Below are positions 10,871 to 21,701 of a stretch of DNA of 64,000 nt, one piece after another (the stretch's first letter is position 1; the number at the start of each line of letters is the position of its first letter). The DNA is from Anastrepha obliqua. Lineage: Eukaryota; Arthropoda; Insecta; Diptera; Tephritidae. Under the pieces are notes generated by a model. It was not told the origin of the DNA and made no database searches. It saw nothing but the letters and a program-made list of their open reading frames with translations. The position numbers and the translations under genes are program-made. The stretch spans positions 45,720,501 through 45,784,500 of the forward strand of contig NC_072896.1 of NCBI RefSeq assembly GCF_027943255.1. Reading direction: 5' to 3'.

Positions 10871-11159
10871 TAGGTGCATTCCATATGATGCATGCATATA
10901 AAAATAATCATTTTGTAAAGCACAAAAGCACAAAATAAAAAAATTACTTTTATTTCAGAGCAAACAGTAACACTAAAACAACTCTTATTTCCAAAAATAA
11001 AATAAAATAAAATTTGTAAGAAGAAACGTCAAAAAATAATTATTAAAAAGTAATATTTTATTATTAAATATATAATATTATTATTCTTCTGATTTACAAT
11101 AGAGGGATACTTATTCAGAACACTCAGCTATAGCTTACAAATTCTTATAAAGATGAAAT

Positions 11160-11310
11160 ATTAGATGGTCCGAGAAAGAGATGGTCCGACAATGTAGAGG
11201 AAGACGTTAACAAACTTGGGATAAAGACTCGGAAAAAAGGCTAAAAAATGTTTGGAGGTCGCACGTGCAGCAGGCCAAAGCGCACAAAGAGCTGTAGTGC
11301 CCAAAGTAGA
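11160..11310 (+). pseudogene. C-terminal tip of a LINE polymerase
   Basis: A short + strand reading, DGPRKRWSDNVEEDVNKLGI, then a frameshift, then a stretch ending QQAKAHKEL. This matches the usual terminus of endonuclease-type LINE polyproteins (a GRPRxRW...VEEDLxxLGIxxW...W...VEQAKAHxGL pattern known from such families). It ends in a GATGATGATGACGG-type stretch near 11309-11321 that may be the 3' terminal repeat. Only about 50 codons survive. Confidence 0.6.
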
Positions 11311-11479
11311 TGATGATGACGGTAACCTAATTATGAATTCATAGCGCTCATTGCTGCACGTGTGTCATAATGCAAAAAACCATAATGTCGAGAAAAACGA
11401 CTTCAAAGTTTTAATTCTACTATGCATATTTTCATCTAATGGGATACTATTAATAGATAGCAAAGCATCAAGGATAGGC

Positions 11480-12440
11480 TTATGGTCATTTCTGACCAGA
11501 CGTTGACGGAAGAGTGTCATGCGACACCTTGTTAGGTAAAGGCTTATCTGCCTTGGATTGGGTCGAGGATGCAGGCATTTCCGACTTTCCTCTTCTTTGC
11601 CTTTCTCCTCCTCCCGGTCGTTGGCACAGACGAATAGTTCCGGAAAAGTGCAACGTTAAAGAGGAATTCTCTGTTCTGTCGCGCTTTTCCGTTTCCATTA
11701 CAGGTGTCGAAGTTGACGGAGCTTGAGTACTTGCCTTAGCTAATGATTCGGTTTTCTTCGCCTACTGTTTTTTTCGTTTGATCTGTTTTGCGGATAGACC
11801 AGCACCAGCGTTCGAATCTTCAATAACTTCAGTCTTTTTACCGGTACTTACCTGGTTTGCAGCAGCGTTAACCCTTGTCAAAGATTTACTCGGTATCTAG
11901 ACTCAGATAGATCAAGTCTACTGAGAGATTGTCCGCCCTCTCCACATCCTCCACAACTTGTTCAGTTGCTTCGGATCATTTCGACGTCGGTGTATCGCTT
12001 TCACCCACTCGGCTCTCCATTGACATAGCCAATGTGCCATTTTTCACCACTAGTAGTGCGCTTCCTCCGGAACCCTGGGCGTCAGTTCCGGTAATGAGGG
12101 TATGTTGGGTTCGGGCCTGCACATCCGATGCCCAAGCCGCCGATTGCTCGGTGGGAGGATTTCCCAAAAGTTGGTTACCTCGTGCAGAAAGATCCTTGTT
12201 TAACCTCAGCATTGTACGAAAGACATGCATTATATACCTTCTGCTAGGTCGTCGGTGCGGTAATCTCCGCATCGTACTAGGGTGACCCGTTCCGCGGATG
12301 GGTGAATACCCAATTCCTATATAGAGCTCCCCTCTTAGTTCGTGGTAAGCTAATCTCCATAAGATGGGGTTAAATCACTACTTAAGTCTCATCCCCGCGC
12401 AAGGAGACCGACACGATAAGGCATTTCTGCATACATATCT
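11480..12440 (-). pseudogene. Possible ORF1-like LINE relic
   Basis: GC-richer than its surroundings and fairly open on the reverse strand over several joined pieces: 12272-11976 (opening MRRLPHRRPSRR, ending ESDTPTSK), then EATEQVVEDVERADNL, then 11698-11486 with GGGERQRRGKSEMPAS and DTLPSTSGQ. The protein is low-complexity, Ser/Thr/Lys-rich and charged, as in ORF1 (gag-like) proteins of R1/I-group LINEs, and a non-coding leader-like segment lies upstream (12290-12440). I see no zinc knuckle, so the assignment rests on composition and context only. It could instead be a decayed host exon. Confidence 0.35.
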
Positions 12441-13554
12441 GAATTTTTTTTTTTAATTATGCCACTTTTACAGCAAATGTGCGACTATTTCCAGTTGGAA
12501 AATGTTTGGATGTTGGCTTTTCTGTCGCGATTTGTATGGATTTGTTCAGCCCATATTCACTACTTGTGTACCTTTCTACGATATCATCGTTATATTAATC
12601 CTTTAAAAATGGGATTTACAGACTCATCTACAAAGGTACAATTATTCTTTTGTTCTGACAATTTAGAAGATGGAAAATTCTGGATTGCATGGATAAGCTA
12701 CGAAGACTGGTGTTGTAATTAAGCAAAAATATACGAGTACAATTATTGAAAAGATGAGTAGGGTGTGACACAATTGAACTGCAGCAGCACACCATGCATC
12801 TCGGCTTAGGCCGTCATACATCCAGGTCTGTCCGTTGTCTCTGGACGAGCTTTATCTGGCGTATAAAAATTATTTTTTTCATTTTTCCATATTTGATTCG
12901 TATTAATTATGTGAACTTGATCGCGAAGAGAGTTCACACAGATAAATATGTGAGATTTTGTTATTCTACTTTAGTCTGAACTTCGTTTTATAAGTACGGG
13001 TGTAATGCCCAAAGTTTACCTATGAAGAATTTACGGTTGTCCTGAGTAGTTACGAGTATTCGAACATTTCTTACTTCGACTCCACTAAAATCGAATTTTT
13101 CAATTCTATTATTTTTTCTCAATTGTTCCAATTTAATGATTTAGTAGATAAAATTCAGTATTTCAATAACAGAATTTCACTTAATTTACGAATATTCCAT
13201 ATAGCCAATCTAGTGAATTATAATTTAGCTCATTCATCACATTACACACACACGTAAACATTCCTAAGCAGTAGAAATAATATAGCCTTCCCCAATCGAC
13301 TGGCCATTTCTCAATGTCAATATTTTCATATCGATAGGCCAAAGTTGTTTGCCAACAAACATACAATCTATCAGCGTGAATTGGGGGAACAATGTCTACT
13401 AGGTGTGGCAATTTAGTTCTGTGGATTTGCCAACAAAAACAAGCATATTAAGTTACGAGCAAAGTTTTATTATAGAACTTCACAGTAGTCTACCTATTTA
13501 ATTGTGCTAAAGACTGCAATTGTGCGAACTTGACCCGTTCAGCACTGCTTGAAC
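12441..13554. other. No recognised feature
   Basis: AT-rich with two modest ORFs (12459-12722 on + and 13181-13411 on -) that have no motif I can name. No terminal repeats noticed. Confidence 0.45.
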
Positions 13555-13895
13555 TCTGATATCCCGTCGTGAAGAGTTCACTTGATGTGAGACTTCATCC
13601 TAGGTCATAAGAAAAAGTCGCAGCTGGCGTGTCAGGACTAGAAATTGTTTGCGACAACTTTGGAATGCCTTTTTTTGGCCAAAAATTCATGCATATTGAA
13701 AGAGATATGGGCCGGCGTATTGTCAAGGGCAAGATTAAGCCGTTTTTGGAGAGACCAAGTCATACACGGATACAAGGATACTAGTAGAAAACTCTACAGT
13801 CACCGTATGTTCGGCAGGAGCATACTCACAATGAATGACGTCGCAAAATGGACATCCCCGCCTTCATTGGACAATCCCTACATTGTCCACTACGG
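13555..13895 (-). pseudogene. DD34D mariner transposase relic
   Basis: Reverse-strand pieces of a mariner transposase catalytic domain. VIHCEYAPAEHTVTVEF corresponds to the GVVHxEYAPxGQTVNKEYY block. After a shift, LNLALDNTPAHISFNMHEFL carries the second catalytic Asp. Then, across two stops, ASCDFFLMT carries the third Asp, 34 residues after the second. The N-terminus, first Asp and termini are missing. The first block is duplicated in a second relic at 15175-15275. Confidence 0.7.
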
Positions 13896-14759
13896 ATCAT
13901 ACTAAAATATCGAGGACTCATCTCGAGTAACTACTTCCTTCATCCAATATCTGCCGGCCTTCTGAATGCGGAACAAAAAATGCATGTTACCTTGCTTGTA
14001 ATGAGGCACTCATTGCCCCCTCTTTCTAACATCACACTATTGTCAGTTCGCTAGATATGAGTGAATTCCCCGAACAAAATTTACATACCTCGTACACTAT
14101 AACAATTTCTCTTTTTCATTGGCTACTTGTGCGGCCGGAAATGAATGAATTGGATAAAATGAATGCCACAGCTGAAACAAGGCTATGCAGAAGATTTTAT
14201 AAGATGAATTTATAGCCAGATGTGGCCCGCTAAACAGAGTCAACGGTTTCATTTTGAATTTGCGTAATTTTACTTTGGTTTGAATTTCGATTGCAGAATC
14301 CGACGGTTTGACCTATTAATTTTGGATTTATAACAATTGCACAAATTTTCATTGATTTATCTACCAGATGCTTTGTTCGCGTGCCAGTCGACTAGTCTTC
14401 TTCGCTAAGTTGAAGTTAAAGTACGCTTGCCCTGTTGAAGCTGCTATTTCATTCTCTATTTTATTCGATTGATGGTAGTTGAAGCTATGAGCTAGTCAAC
14501 TTTTAATATTCGAGCGAGCTGATTTTCTTAAAATCATTCAATGTATTCTCAACATTCTTATTTGAATAACCTAAGCGCATAGGGATTTCTTTATGAGACT
14601 CCCCAAAGTAATAGAAAAAAATTGATCTTATGTTTAGCATTGAACTAAAGCTTCCCCTTCTTATTCTCTATGTAGCCAAACCACTTCATCTCTCTAATAA
14701 ACGATAAAATACGGTGGATGGTTACTGATTCCAAGTCTGCAAGACATTCAAAGAAGTAA
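13896..14759. other. No recognised feature
   Basis: AT-rich sequence without recognisable ORFs or repeats shared with the rest of the window. Confidence 0.45.
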
Positions 14760-15010
14760 GATTTAGGCAGCTATGTCGCGTTCTGGCAAGGACGCCCGCG
14801 GCGCCTTCTGTTCACTCTCCCGCAAGGCATTTTCCAGGACTTTCTCTGTCTCCGGGGACCCAGACAACGTTGGTGGTGCACTTCTTAGTCAGCTCATTTA
14901 GAATAGCTCTAAATTTTTGTAGTGTTACATGCCATTTTCTCGAGAAATCATCGTCCTCAGACGCTTTGTGGTGACGAATTTACTTTCCAGAACTGAGGTC
15001 GTTAAACTAT
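14760..15010 (-). pseudogene. LINE RNase H fragment
   Basis: Reverse-strand reading gives KFRAILNELTKKCTTNVVWVPGDRESPGKC followed by LAGE. In related copies this is VIWVPGHRxIPGNCxADELA. Here the conserved His of PGH is Asp and the last catalytic Asp of the ADE motif is Gly, so the domain is dead even where readable. Only the second half of RNase H is present. Confidence 0.65.
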
Positions 15011-15104
15011 TTACCGATTAGATAAGTCTAATTTCTTTATGGGCTGCTCTTGTAAAGGGATCGCTCGTTACACACTGAAGTACATTGTGGTGTCCAGTAG
15101 AGAT

Positions 15105-15172
15105 CTTTTGAAACCATCCTCCTCCTACTTGTGGTTTGCGTGTTGTTGTTTTTCACAAATGGTGGGATCTAC
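15105..15172 (-). mobile_element. SINE 3' fragment
   Basis: Matches the distal part of the complete SINE at 32038-32346: CCTCCTCCTACTTGTGGTTTGCGTG, then CACAAATGGTGGGATCTACAGTAG (aligned as CTCCTCCCATTTGTGGTGTGCG and CACAAATGGAGGGACCTACAGT there). The tRNA head is absent. It sits directly against the mariner fragment at 15175. Confidence 0.65.
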
Positions 15173-15174
15173 AG

Positions 15175-15275
15175 TAGGAAACTGTCCACTCACGGTCTGT
15201 TCGGCAGGAGCATACTCACAATGACTGATGTTTCAAAATGGAAATTTTCGCTTTCATTCGAATCCCTACTTTTGT
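15175..15275 (-). pseudogene. Mariner transposase fragment
   Basis: About 100 bp that align closely with 13787-13890, sharing GTTCGGCAGGAGCATACTCA and CAATG. In the reverse strand this encodes DVSHCEYAPAEQTV, the block before the second catalytic Asp of DD34D mariners. Nothing else of the element is readable. Confidence 0.55.
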
Positions 15276-15419
15276 ATTCCAGGTAAAAATTGCGAGCTCT
15301 ATTTTGCACGAAAGTGGGAAACTCCAGAGTGGCGGTGTTCTACAAATGTTCATATCAACTAAATGTTATGAAATATTTTAACTAACATTTTTTTTTGTAC
15401 CTTTCAACTACGAGGTGGC

Positions 15420-15511
15420 GTCAAATTAATCATCTTGTTTGGTTTTTAAAAAAAACTGTTTTACTAAATAAATAAAAATGATTTCGACAGATGGAAATAA
15501 TTAATTTGATC
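15420..15511. repeat. Possible short MITE
   Basis: About 92 bp bounded by imperfect inverted termini: GTCAAATTAATCAT on the left and, reversed, ATCAAATTAATTAT on the right. The centre is A/T-rich and noncoding. With only ~14 bp of imperfect symmetry in AT-rich DNA this may be chance. Confidence 0.3.
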
Positions 15512-15516
15512 CTTAC

Positions 15517-15899
15517 GCGCTCCATTGTTTGTCTGCCTGTATACAGAAACTGTCTAGTTCCCAACTGTCAAATACGATTGGCATACAGCGCTATTCGCAA
15601 AAATTATAAATCTTCCGAAAGAGTCAAGGGGTGATAGATTACCAGGTTTGGTCATCCGAAGCAAAATTGTGAGAGTATTCGGCAACATAACTCTGTTCGC
15701 TCATTTCACACGTATTCACACACTCGTCCAATCAGATGGCAACAAAGCAATATGGACGTGGACTGTGTTAATTTTTTTTTTTCGTGTATTACTAACACAA
15801 TCTTATCGCCAGCCAAACTTTGAACGATAATTTCACATGTTACGCCTATGTGCTCATTCTGTCAAATTCGTTGATATCGTCAACTACACTATATTTAAA
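15517..15899. other. No recognised feature
   Basis: No coding or repeat signature recognised. T-run at about 15770-15781. Confidence 0.4.
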
Positions 15900-17880
15900 T
15901 TAAAATCTGAATAGGTCGAGCCAAGGAGCACCAGAGATTTGGTGGCTCCTAAAACACTCAGGCTAAAAAGCCCATTGTATTTAGAGCTCTGGAAAGAGGG
16001 TAGATAGTCAAGGAGGAAAGGAGAAAAGTATCGGAGAAAGATATTGGGAAGTACAGGGACAGAGACAGAGGTAGTTAGTCCTGTGAGAACTTTTCAGATT
16101 CTTTGGTAAATCTGTAAATATCCTCCAGTTTTAGAGAGCGAATATTACTCATTCGCACGATATCGGAACCCAAAACTCATAGCTTTGATCTAGTAAAGGC
16201 AGGGCACTCACAGAGAAAGTACTCAGTGCTATCCGCCTCCTCCAAGCACGACAGGCACATTGGATTCTCAATGATCCCTTTGGTGATCATATGCTGACCC
16301 CATGGGTTGTGATCTGTAATAATACCGACCATCAACCGAACCTCTTTTCTTCCAAGTTTTAGTAGAAAGTTTGATAGTTTTCTATTCGGAGTTATCACAA
16401 AACACTTTGCAGCTCTGCAGCGTTCTAGACCGGACCATCGCTCTTTACGCAATGATTCCTACGGAACTGTTTCCGATTATTGGCTCTGACCTTTGTGGGA
16501 GGACCGCTGGTCCACGGTTGGCCAATTCATCGGAAATCTCATTTCCTTGATCACCGGAGTATCCTGGAAACCATATAAGTACAAACCTGTTCTGTCTGGC
16601 GACATAATTAATATCCTTCTTACATTCTTGAACAATCTTCGAGGTTTGCTTCGCGTTCTCCAGCGCCTTCAGTGTGGCCTGCCTGTCAATGGAAACTTCA
16701 ATCTGTTTCCCGCTCCATCTCCTCTCGATTATCCATTCGGCTACTTTCCGGATGGCAAAAATTTCCGTTTGGAAAACAGTTGCCATTTTTCCCATAGCAT
16801 AGTGATACCATCATTTAAGTACCATTCGGTAAAGAAAATATCCGTCAAACCTCCCTGAATGCATTTTGGATTCCAATCAAATTTCCTTCCAAATGAAACT
16901 ATGGGTATCAGGTCGTCTTTCGGTACCAAAAAAAGTGGATACTTCTCATCTGAAAGATTTCTCTATGTCCCGGAGTTCTGTCTGCGCGCCAAAAACCATA
17001 TTTATTGAGTCTTCACATTGCTTTTATTGCTTCCTGGTTTATCTTAAGATCTAGGGTGAGCAAATCAAGCATAGCATTTAGGGCATCACCAGAGGTTGTA
17101 CTCATGGCAGCCGTGATGCATAAACATACACTTCTTTGCAGCATGTATAGTTCCCGGATTGTGGACTTAACCATGCTCCGTCCCCACCAGACCACAGAGG
17201 CATAAGTGATGATTGCCTATAAGTGCTGTGTAAAAAAAATAATATAATAATATCAACTGCATTAAGAAATGTAAAATTATACAGTTATAACATTATAACT
17301 TGCTTATGCAATTTTTAAGATATCAAGCTTATATAAGTGCTGTGTATATTCATAGGACCACAGCAGGTTTCAGACCCCAGGTTTTACCAAAGACTCTGCG
17401 ACATTGCTGAAAAATCCTTAATGCGCGATTCACCTTCAGTGAAACGTGTGTCTCCTAAGTCAGCTTCTTATCCAAGGTTACTCCTAGATATTTCACTTCA
17501 TCGGAAAGACCAAGTGTCACACCTTTTAGTGTTGGAAGACTAAGTCCATCCAAAGAACACCCCCTTGGGGACATCCTTGCTTGGCCCTGACGGTGATTAG
17601 TTCGTCACTGTTCTCACCAGCGGTTAACAGACTCTCAGAGAGCATGGAATATATCCACTTTACAATGGTTTGATTAACTCCATGTCGTCCGGCAGAGGAA
17701 CATATTAAACCAAAAGTGGCATTATCAAAAGCCCGCTCAATGCCCATGAACACGCCCATTGTGTACTCGTCACTTGTTGATGTTGAAACACAGCTTTTGC
17801 GTAATCTTTTTACTGGACGGCACGGCCTTCGTTCCATATGATACAAACTCTCTCTCTGTTCTAATAATACTGCCTCTTAC
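15900..17880 (-). mobile_element. 5'-truncated RNase H-bearing LINE
   Basis: Reverse-strand LINE body. From 17846 the RT domain reads EYTMGVFMGIERAFDNATF and ELITVRAKQGCPQGGVL. The segment that should hold the YADD box is deleted near 17540, and reading resumes with LSDEVKYLGVTLDKKL. The thumb follows (17195-17013, RSMVKSTIRELYMLQRSVC). RNase H comes next: IFFTEWYL where FFTDGSK is expected, FQTEIFAI, VSIDRQATLKALEN, and GYSGDQGNEISDELANRG. A C-terminal CLSCLEEADSTEYFLCECPAF zinc-finger-like motif is at 16240-16195, then a 3' UTR to about 15900. Several frameshifts. Group: RNase H-bearing LINEs (R1/I/Loa-like, clade tentative). Confidence 0.85.
17233..17331. mobile_element. 99-bp insertion with 15-bp target-site duplication
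   Basis: The 15-mer TATAAGTGCTGTGTA occurs at 17218-17232 and exactly again at 17332-17346. The 99 bp between them begins with an A-rich run and is otherwise AT-rich with no family resemblance that I can see. The duplicated target lies in the thumb region of the surrounding LINE, so this is a later insertion. A perfect 15-bp duplication fits LINE-machinery (target-primed) insertion better than a cut-and-paste element. Confidence 0.75.
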
Positions 17881-18189
17881 AACCCTTGTCACGTGGTAGT
17901 TCCAAGCCATCTTGTTCTGGTAAACTTAACGATGTTGTTTATTCCAGTTTCGATTTGGATATTTTCCAATGCAATCTAATCATGTTTTTCCACCGATTGA
18001 TCAAAGTAGTTACGTTTCAGTTGCATGCATCAGTTGTTTTGTTTTTGAGTTTTCTGCTCGTGCCTCAGCTCCATAAAGGCCTGTTTGTAGCGATTTGTCT
18101 TTCTCTTTTTTTCGGAATGACGCCCGTGAAGAGGAAACTCTCATGAGTACTGCCCGAGAGAGGCTCTCAATGCACTGACACACGTTATT

Positions 18190-19370
18190 CCAATATACCT
18201 ACATATAAAGAAGACGGCAACTATAAGTGCATTTAGGTTAAATGAAGCGGGTCGCTGGAAAGAAAAAACTTATGGTTACGCTAGTCTATTATTGCGACAA
18301 GCTCAGTTAATCTCGGTGAGGACTGACTACATCGTCCCGATGGTAACTTTCAATAGGAATTTAGCCACTCTCTTACCATCTAAGGAAGAATGGAATAAGG
18401 GATTTTCTCTAAACAACTTCGACACTACAGTCTATACAGTTGGCAGTAAAATGCATTGTGGTGTTGGAGCTGATATATATTCTCATAGAGTTGGATTTGA
18501 AAAATCTGTGCGTCTCCCCAATGTCTGCAGGGTCTTCCAGGCGGAAGTACTGGCAATTAAGGAAGCTTGTAGGCTACTAAACACGGATTTCTCTTTTAAG
18601 GGCAATATTGCTATTCTTTCGGATAGCCAAGCTGCAATCCAGACAATTGAATCGGCTACAACAACCTCTAAAGTGGTGGAGCAAAGTAGGAATAGCCTCA
18701 CTACCTTGAGTGAAAACCATTAAGTAACCTTAATTTGGATCCTGGGACATCGGAACGTAGAAGGTAACGACAAAGCCGATGAAGTGGCAAGAACGGGATC
18801 TTCCATGAATAGCGTTTTTGCAGTACTGGTATTCACACCATAAGGTGCAGTCAAGGATGCAATTTCCCTAAAATACCTTCGAATCGCAGATGGTAGATGG
18901 AGAGACCAGACGAAATGCAAAATCAGCAGGACGTTATGGCCCACCTACAACCTCAAGCAATCGTCGACATTAATAAGCATGAAACGACGGGACGCCTGGA
19001 GACTAACGGCAGTTATAACTGGCTTTTGGTCTATCGGAGAACAAGCAGCCAAAATGGGTATCCCTCACAATGTATACTGTCATAGTGGTAATCAACCGGA
19101 GAAAAAGGAAACAATCTTCCATTTCCTCTGTTAATGGCCTGCCCTGTGGAAGGACAGAATGTTAACCGTGGGCCAACCGCTGTTCGAGAATCTCGAACAA
19201 CTGTCTGGCTTAGACGTCAGCAACCTAATAAGGTTCCTAAACCACACAGACTGGATATAGTCTTGCTGTAAATAACCGTGAAACAAGTTGGTAACGAGGA
19301 TTTGGCAACAAAATGGTGCGGAGGCGAAAGAATCACCACTTCAACCAACGAACCAACCAACTGCTACACC
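18190..19370 (+). mobile_element. 5'-truncated RNase H-bearing LINE, AACC-tailed
   Basis: Starts in the linker after RT (ISAFRLNEAGRW). LPSKEEWNKGF precedes RNase H: TVYTVGSK (first Asp replaced by Val), VFQAEVLAIKEA, AILSDSQAAIQTIES, then after a stop GHRNVEGNDKADEVARTG. The C-terminal region runs WRDQTKCKISRTLW, GEQAAKMGIPHNVYC and a degenerate zinc-finger-like end (EKKETIFHFLC), then LSGLDVSNLIRFLNHTDW. The 3' end near 19345 has AACC-type units, as in the element ending at 36934. At least three stops make it dead. The RT core is absent through 5' truncation. Confidence 0.85.
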
Positions 19371-19559
19371 GGCATAGCAGTATGCACGACTTGTAGCCTC
19401 GCAGCTACACTTATGTACTGAACACCTCTCCACTACTACTCTCCTCGCGGAACAGTCCAAAAAAGGAGTTACCTCACGGGGCTGGTTAGCTCAGAGGCTG
19501 CTAGTTATTTCGCCTACAAACCTCCGCGTCTTAAATCATATTAAATCTATAATATTTCT

Positions 19560-21695
19560 CCGTTTAATATGCTACAGGTTTCGGGAGCATAACGTAGGCA
19601 TTGAAACAAGACGTGATCAGCGTCTTCTTTCCTCTCCGTGCATATTGGGCAGTTTGACGAACTATCATGGCAGAATCTATGGAGGTATTTTCAAAATACC
19701 CCGTACCCTGAAAGGATTGGGTTAGATGGAAGTTTGTTTCCCCATGGTTCTTTTCTAACCACGTCGTAAAAATGGGTAGTAGCCCATGCGTCCATCTACC
19801 TTTCGGTGATCTGTTCCACCGGTCTTGGTAGTGGGCGATAGAACGACGCCTTTCTTCTTCTGCAATATTCTCACCATTTGCTCTAGCGACAATTATGGAT
19901 AGCCTTAAATACACTCTCTGCATTCCTTTCGCCAAAATACCTATGGGAACTACACCGGCTATAACGAAGGAAGCATCGTCCGAAAATGTACGGAAACTGC
20001 AGATAGTCCGCAAAGCCCTTAATCGATAGACGTCTAACAGTTTGTTTGTGGAGCTATTTATGTTCAGTGCATCAGCCCAGATCGGTGCGGCATATAAAAG
20101 AACCGAGCTGACTACCCTGCAATATAGTTAGTATTCTTTTGCTGTGTCTAAGTACGCCACAGTTCGGCGTTATTCGCGACAGACAGGACTGCACACTCGA
20201 TGCTTTCTTCACAGCATATTCCAGGTGCGTTTTGAAGTTTAAACGACTGCCAATCATCACTCCTAGATATTTTATAGCGGGTTTTGAACTAATAGTTACA
20301 GTCCCAAAATTAACATTTAAACTTTCTACTATCTTTCTGCTGCTTATTAGGACTATATCGGTCTTATGCTCAGCTAGTTCCAATTTCATAGACCTTAGCT
20401 AAGCATTGATCCTGGTTACTGATTCGCTTGCGACCCATTCAATTTCGTGGATTTGCTTTGCCACCATTACCACCATGCTGTCATCCGCGAATCCAACGAC
20501 TTTAGTTCTAGGGGGCATATTCAGTCTTAGAACCCCGTTATACATTAAGTTCCATAGCAGTGGACCCAGAACTGATCCTTGAGGAACCCCTGCAGTCACG
20601 ATACACTCCTCAGCGCCTTTGTCGCTTCTAAACCGCAGTTTACGGTACGTGAAATTGGTCTCAATTATTCTGATAATATAACCAGGCGACCCTATTCTTG
20701 AGACGGGTTTCCAGTATACGTTGCAAGGTAGCTGCGTTTCTAGCGCCCATGGTTACCACAGCGCAGTACTCTTTTTTCCTGCCGCGCCATCTCTTGCCGT
20801 CAATGGCTTCTGTTGTTAAATCTGCCACGCATTTGAGAGTATCCACTGTTGAGCGGGATTTCCTGAAGCAAAACTGGTATGTGGATAGAATACTTTTATC
20901 TTCAGCGAAAGATGGCAATCTTGAAAATTTTTCCCATTGGGTCTAGTAGACATATTGGTCGTTAAGACTTGGGTTCGCCAGGCTTTTTGTTACCCTTTTG
21001 TAAAAACACAAGTGTTTGATTCTTCCACCTCTGTGGGAAAGTGACTTCGTTGAGGCAGGTTTGGAATACTGCCAGAAATATGTCTGGACGTTTGGAAATC
21101 GCGCGGAGGCACTGAGATCTTAGTGATTTGATGTTTTCGTTCCCCCAGTAGCAGCGATATATGTGTTGGCGCATTACTCGCCTGGGCATGGAGGTATCGC
21201 AAGCTTCTCTTAGTTCTTCTACTAGAAGTTTAATTCTATTTTCGGCAGAACCAGCTGTGAGTTGAAGTTGCTCCACCATATATTCAAGGACTTCGCTATC
21301 AAGCTTCCCGTCCTTCCACTTCCTTCAACTTGGATGCGGTTTTAGCCTCCTTTCACTAGTGTCTATTATGATAGCTTGATGGTCACTGTGGGTGTAGCCT
21401 TCGCACACCCTGAATTTGATCTTTTGAGCAAGGGAATCATTTGCCAGGGTAATATCTATGACTGACCCCATTTCCATCTTACGGTAGGTGTACTTACACT
21501 TGACCTGCTATTTAGAACAGTAATTTGGAGTGGAGTCAATGCTTCACGAAGCATCTCTCCTCTTTTGTTCGTGCGCTTTCTCCTGTATTTATTCCACCGT
21601 ATTACATCTCCGAAGCATCCTGCAACACGTGCACCTTGCATGTATCTTTCTTGAACCTCTTTAATAATACTGCGTTCACTTGATATGTCTACTCT
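19560..21695 (-). mobile_element. R1-clade-like LINE body (endonuclease end, RT, C-terminus)
   Basis: Reverse-strand degenerate LINE. 21641-21456 carries the end of the endonuclease (TNKRGEMLREAL, then GSVIDITLANDSLAQK). 21279-20661 covers the linker and RT start (CLNEVTFPQRWKNQTLVFLQKG, YQFCFRKSRSTVDTLKCV). 20599-20399 holds GVPQGSVLGPLLWNLMYNGV and VVGFADDSMVVMV with the catalytic FADD. 20389-20072 holds IKYLGVMIGSRLNF. 20013-19564 is the C-terminal domain (FVIAGVVPIGILA, RWTHGLLPIFTTWLEKNHGETNFHLTQ). There is no RNase H, and the C-terminal domain style matches R1-clade elements such as that at 33448-34457. Multiple frameshifts. It ends beside the mariner at 21702. Confidence 0.85.
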
Positions 21696-21701
21696 TAGCT
21701 A

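Noticed and set aside
11976..12285. Two opposing ORFs of about 100 codons as a host gene
   Set aside because: No conserved motif, no splice evidence, and the reverse frame fits a decayed ORF1-like relic at least as well.
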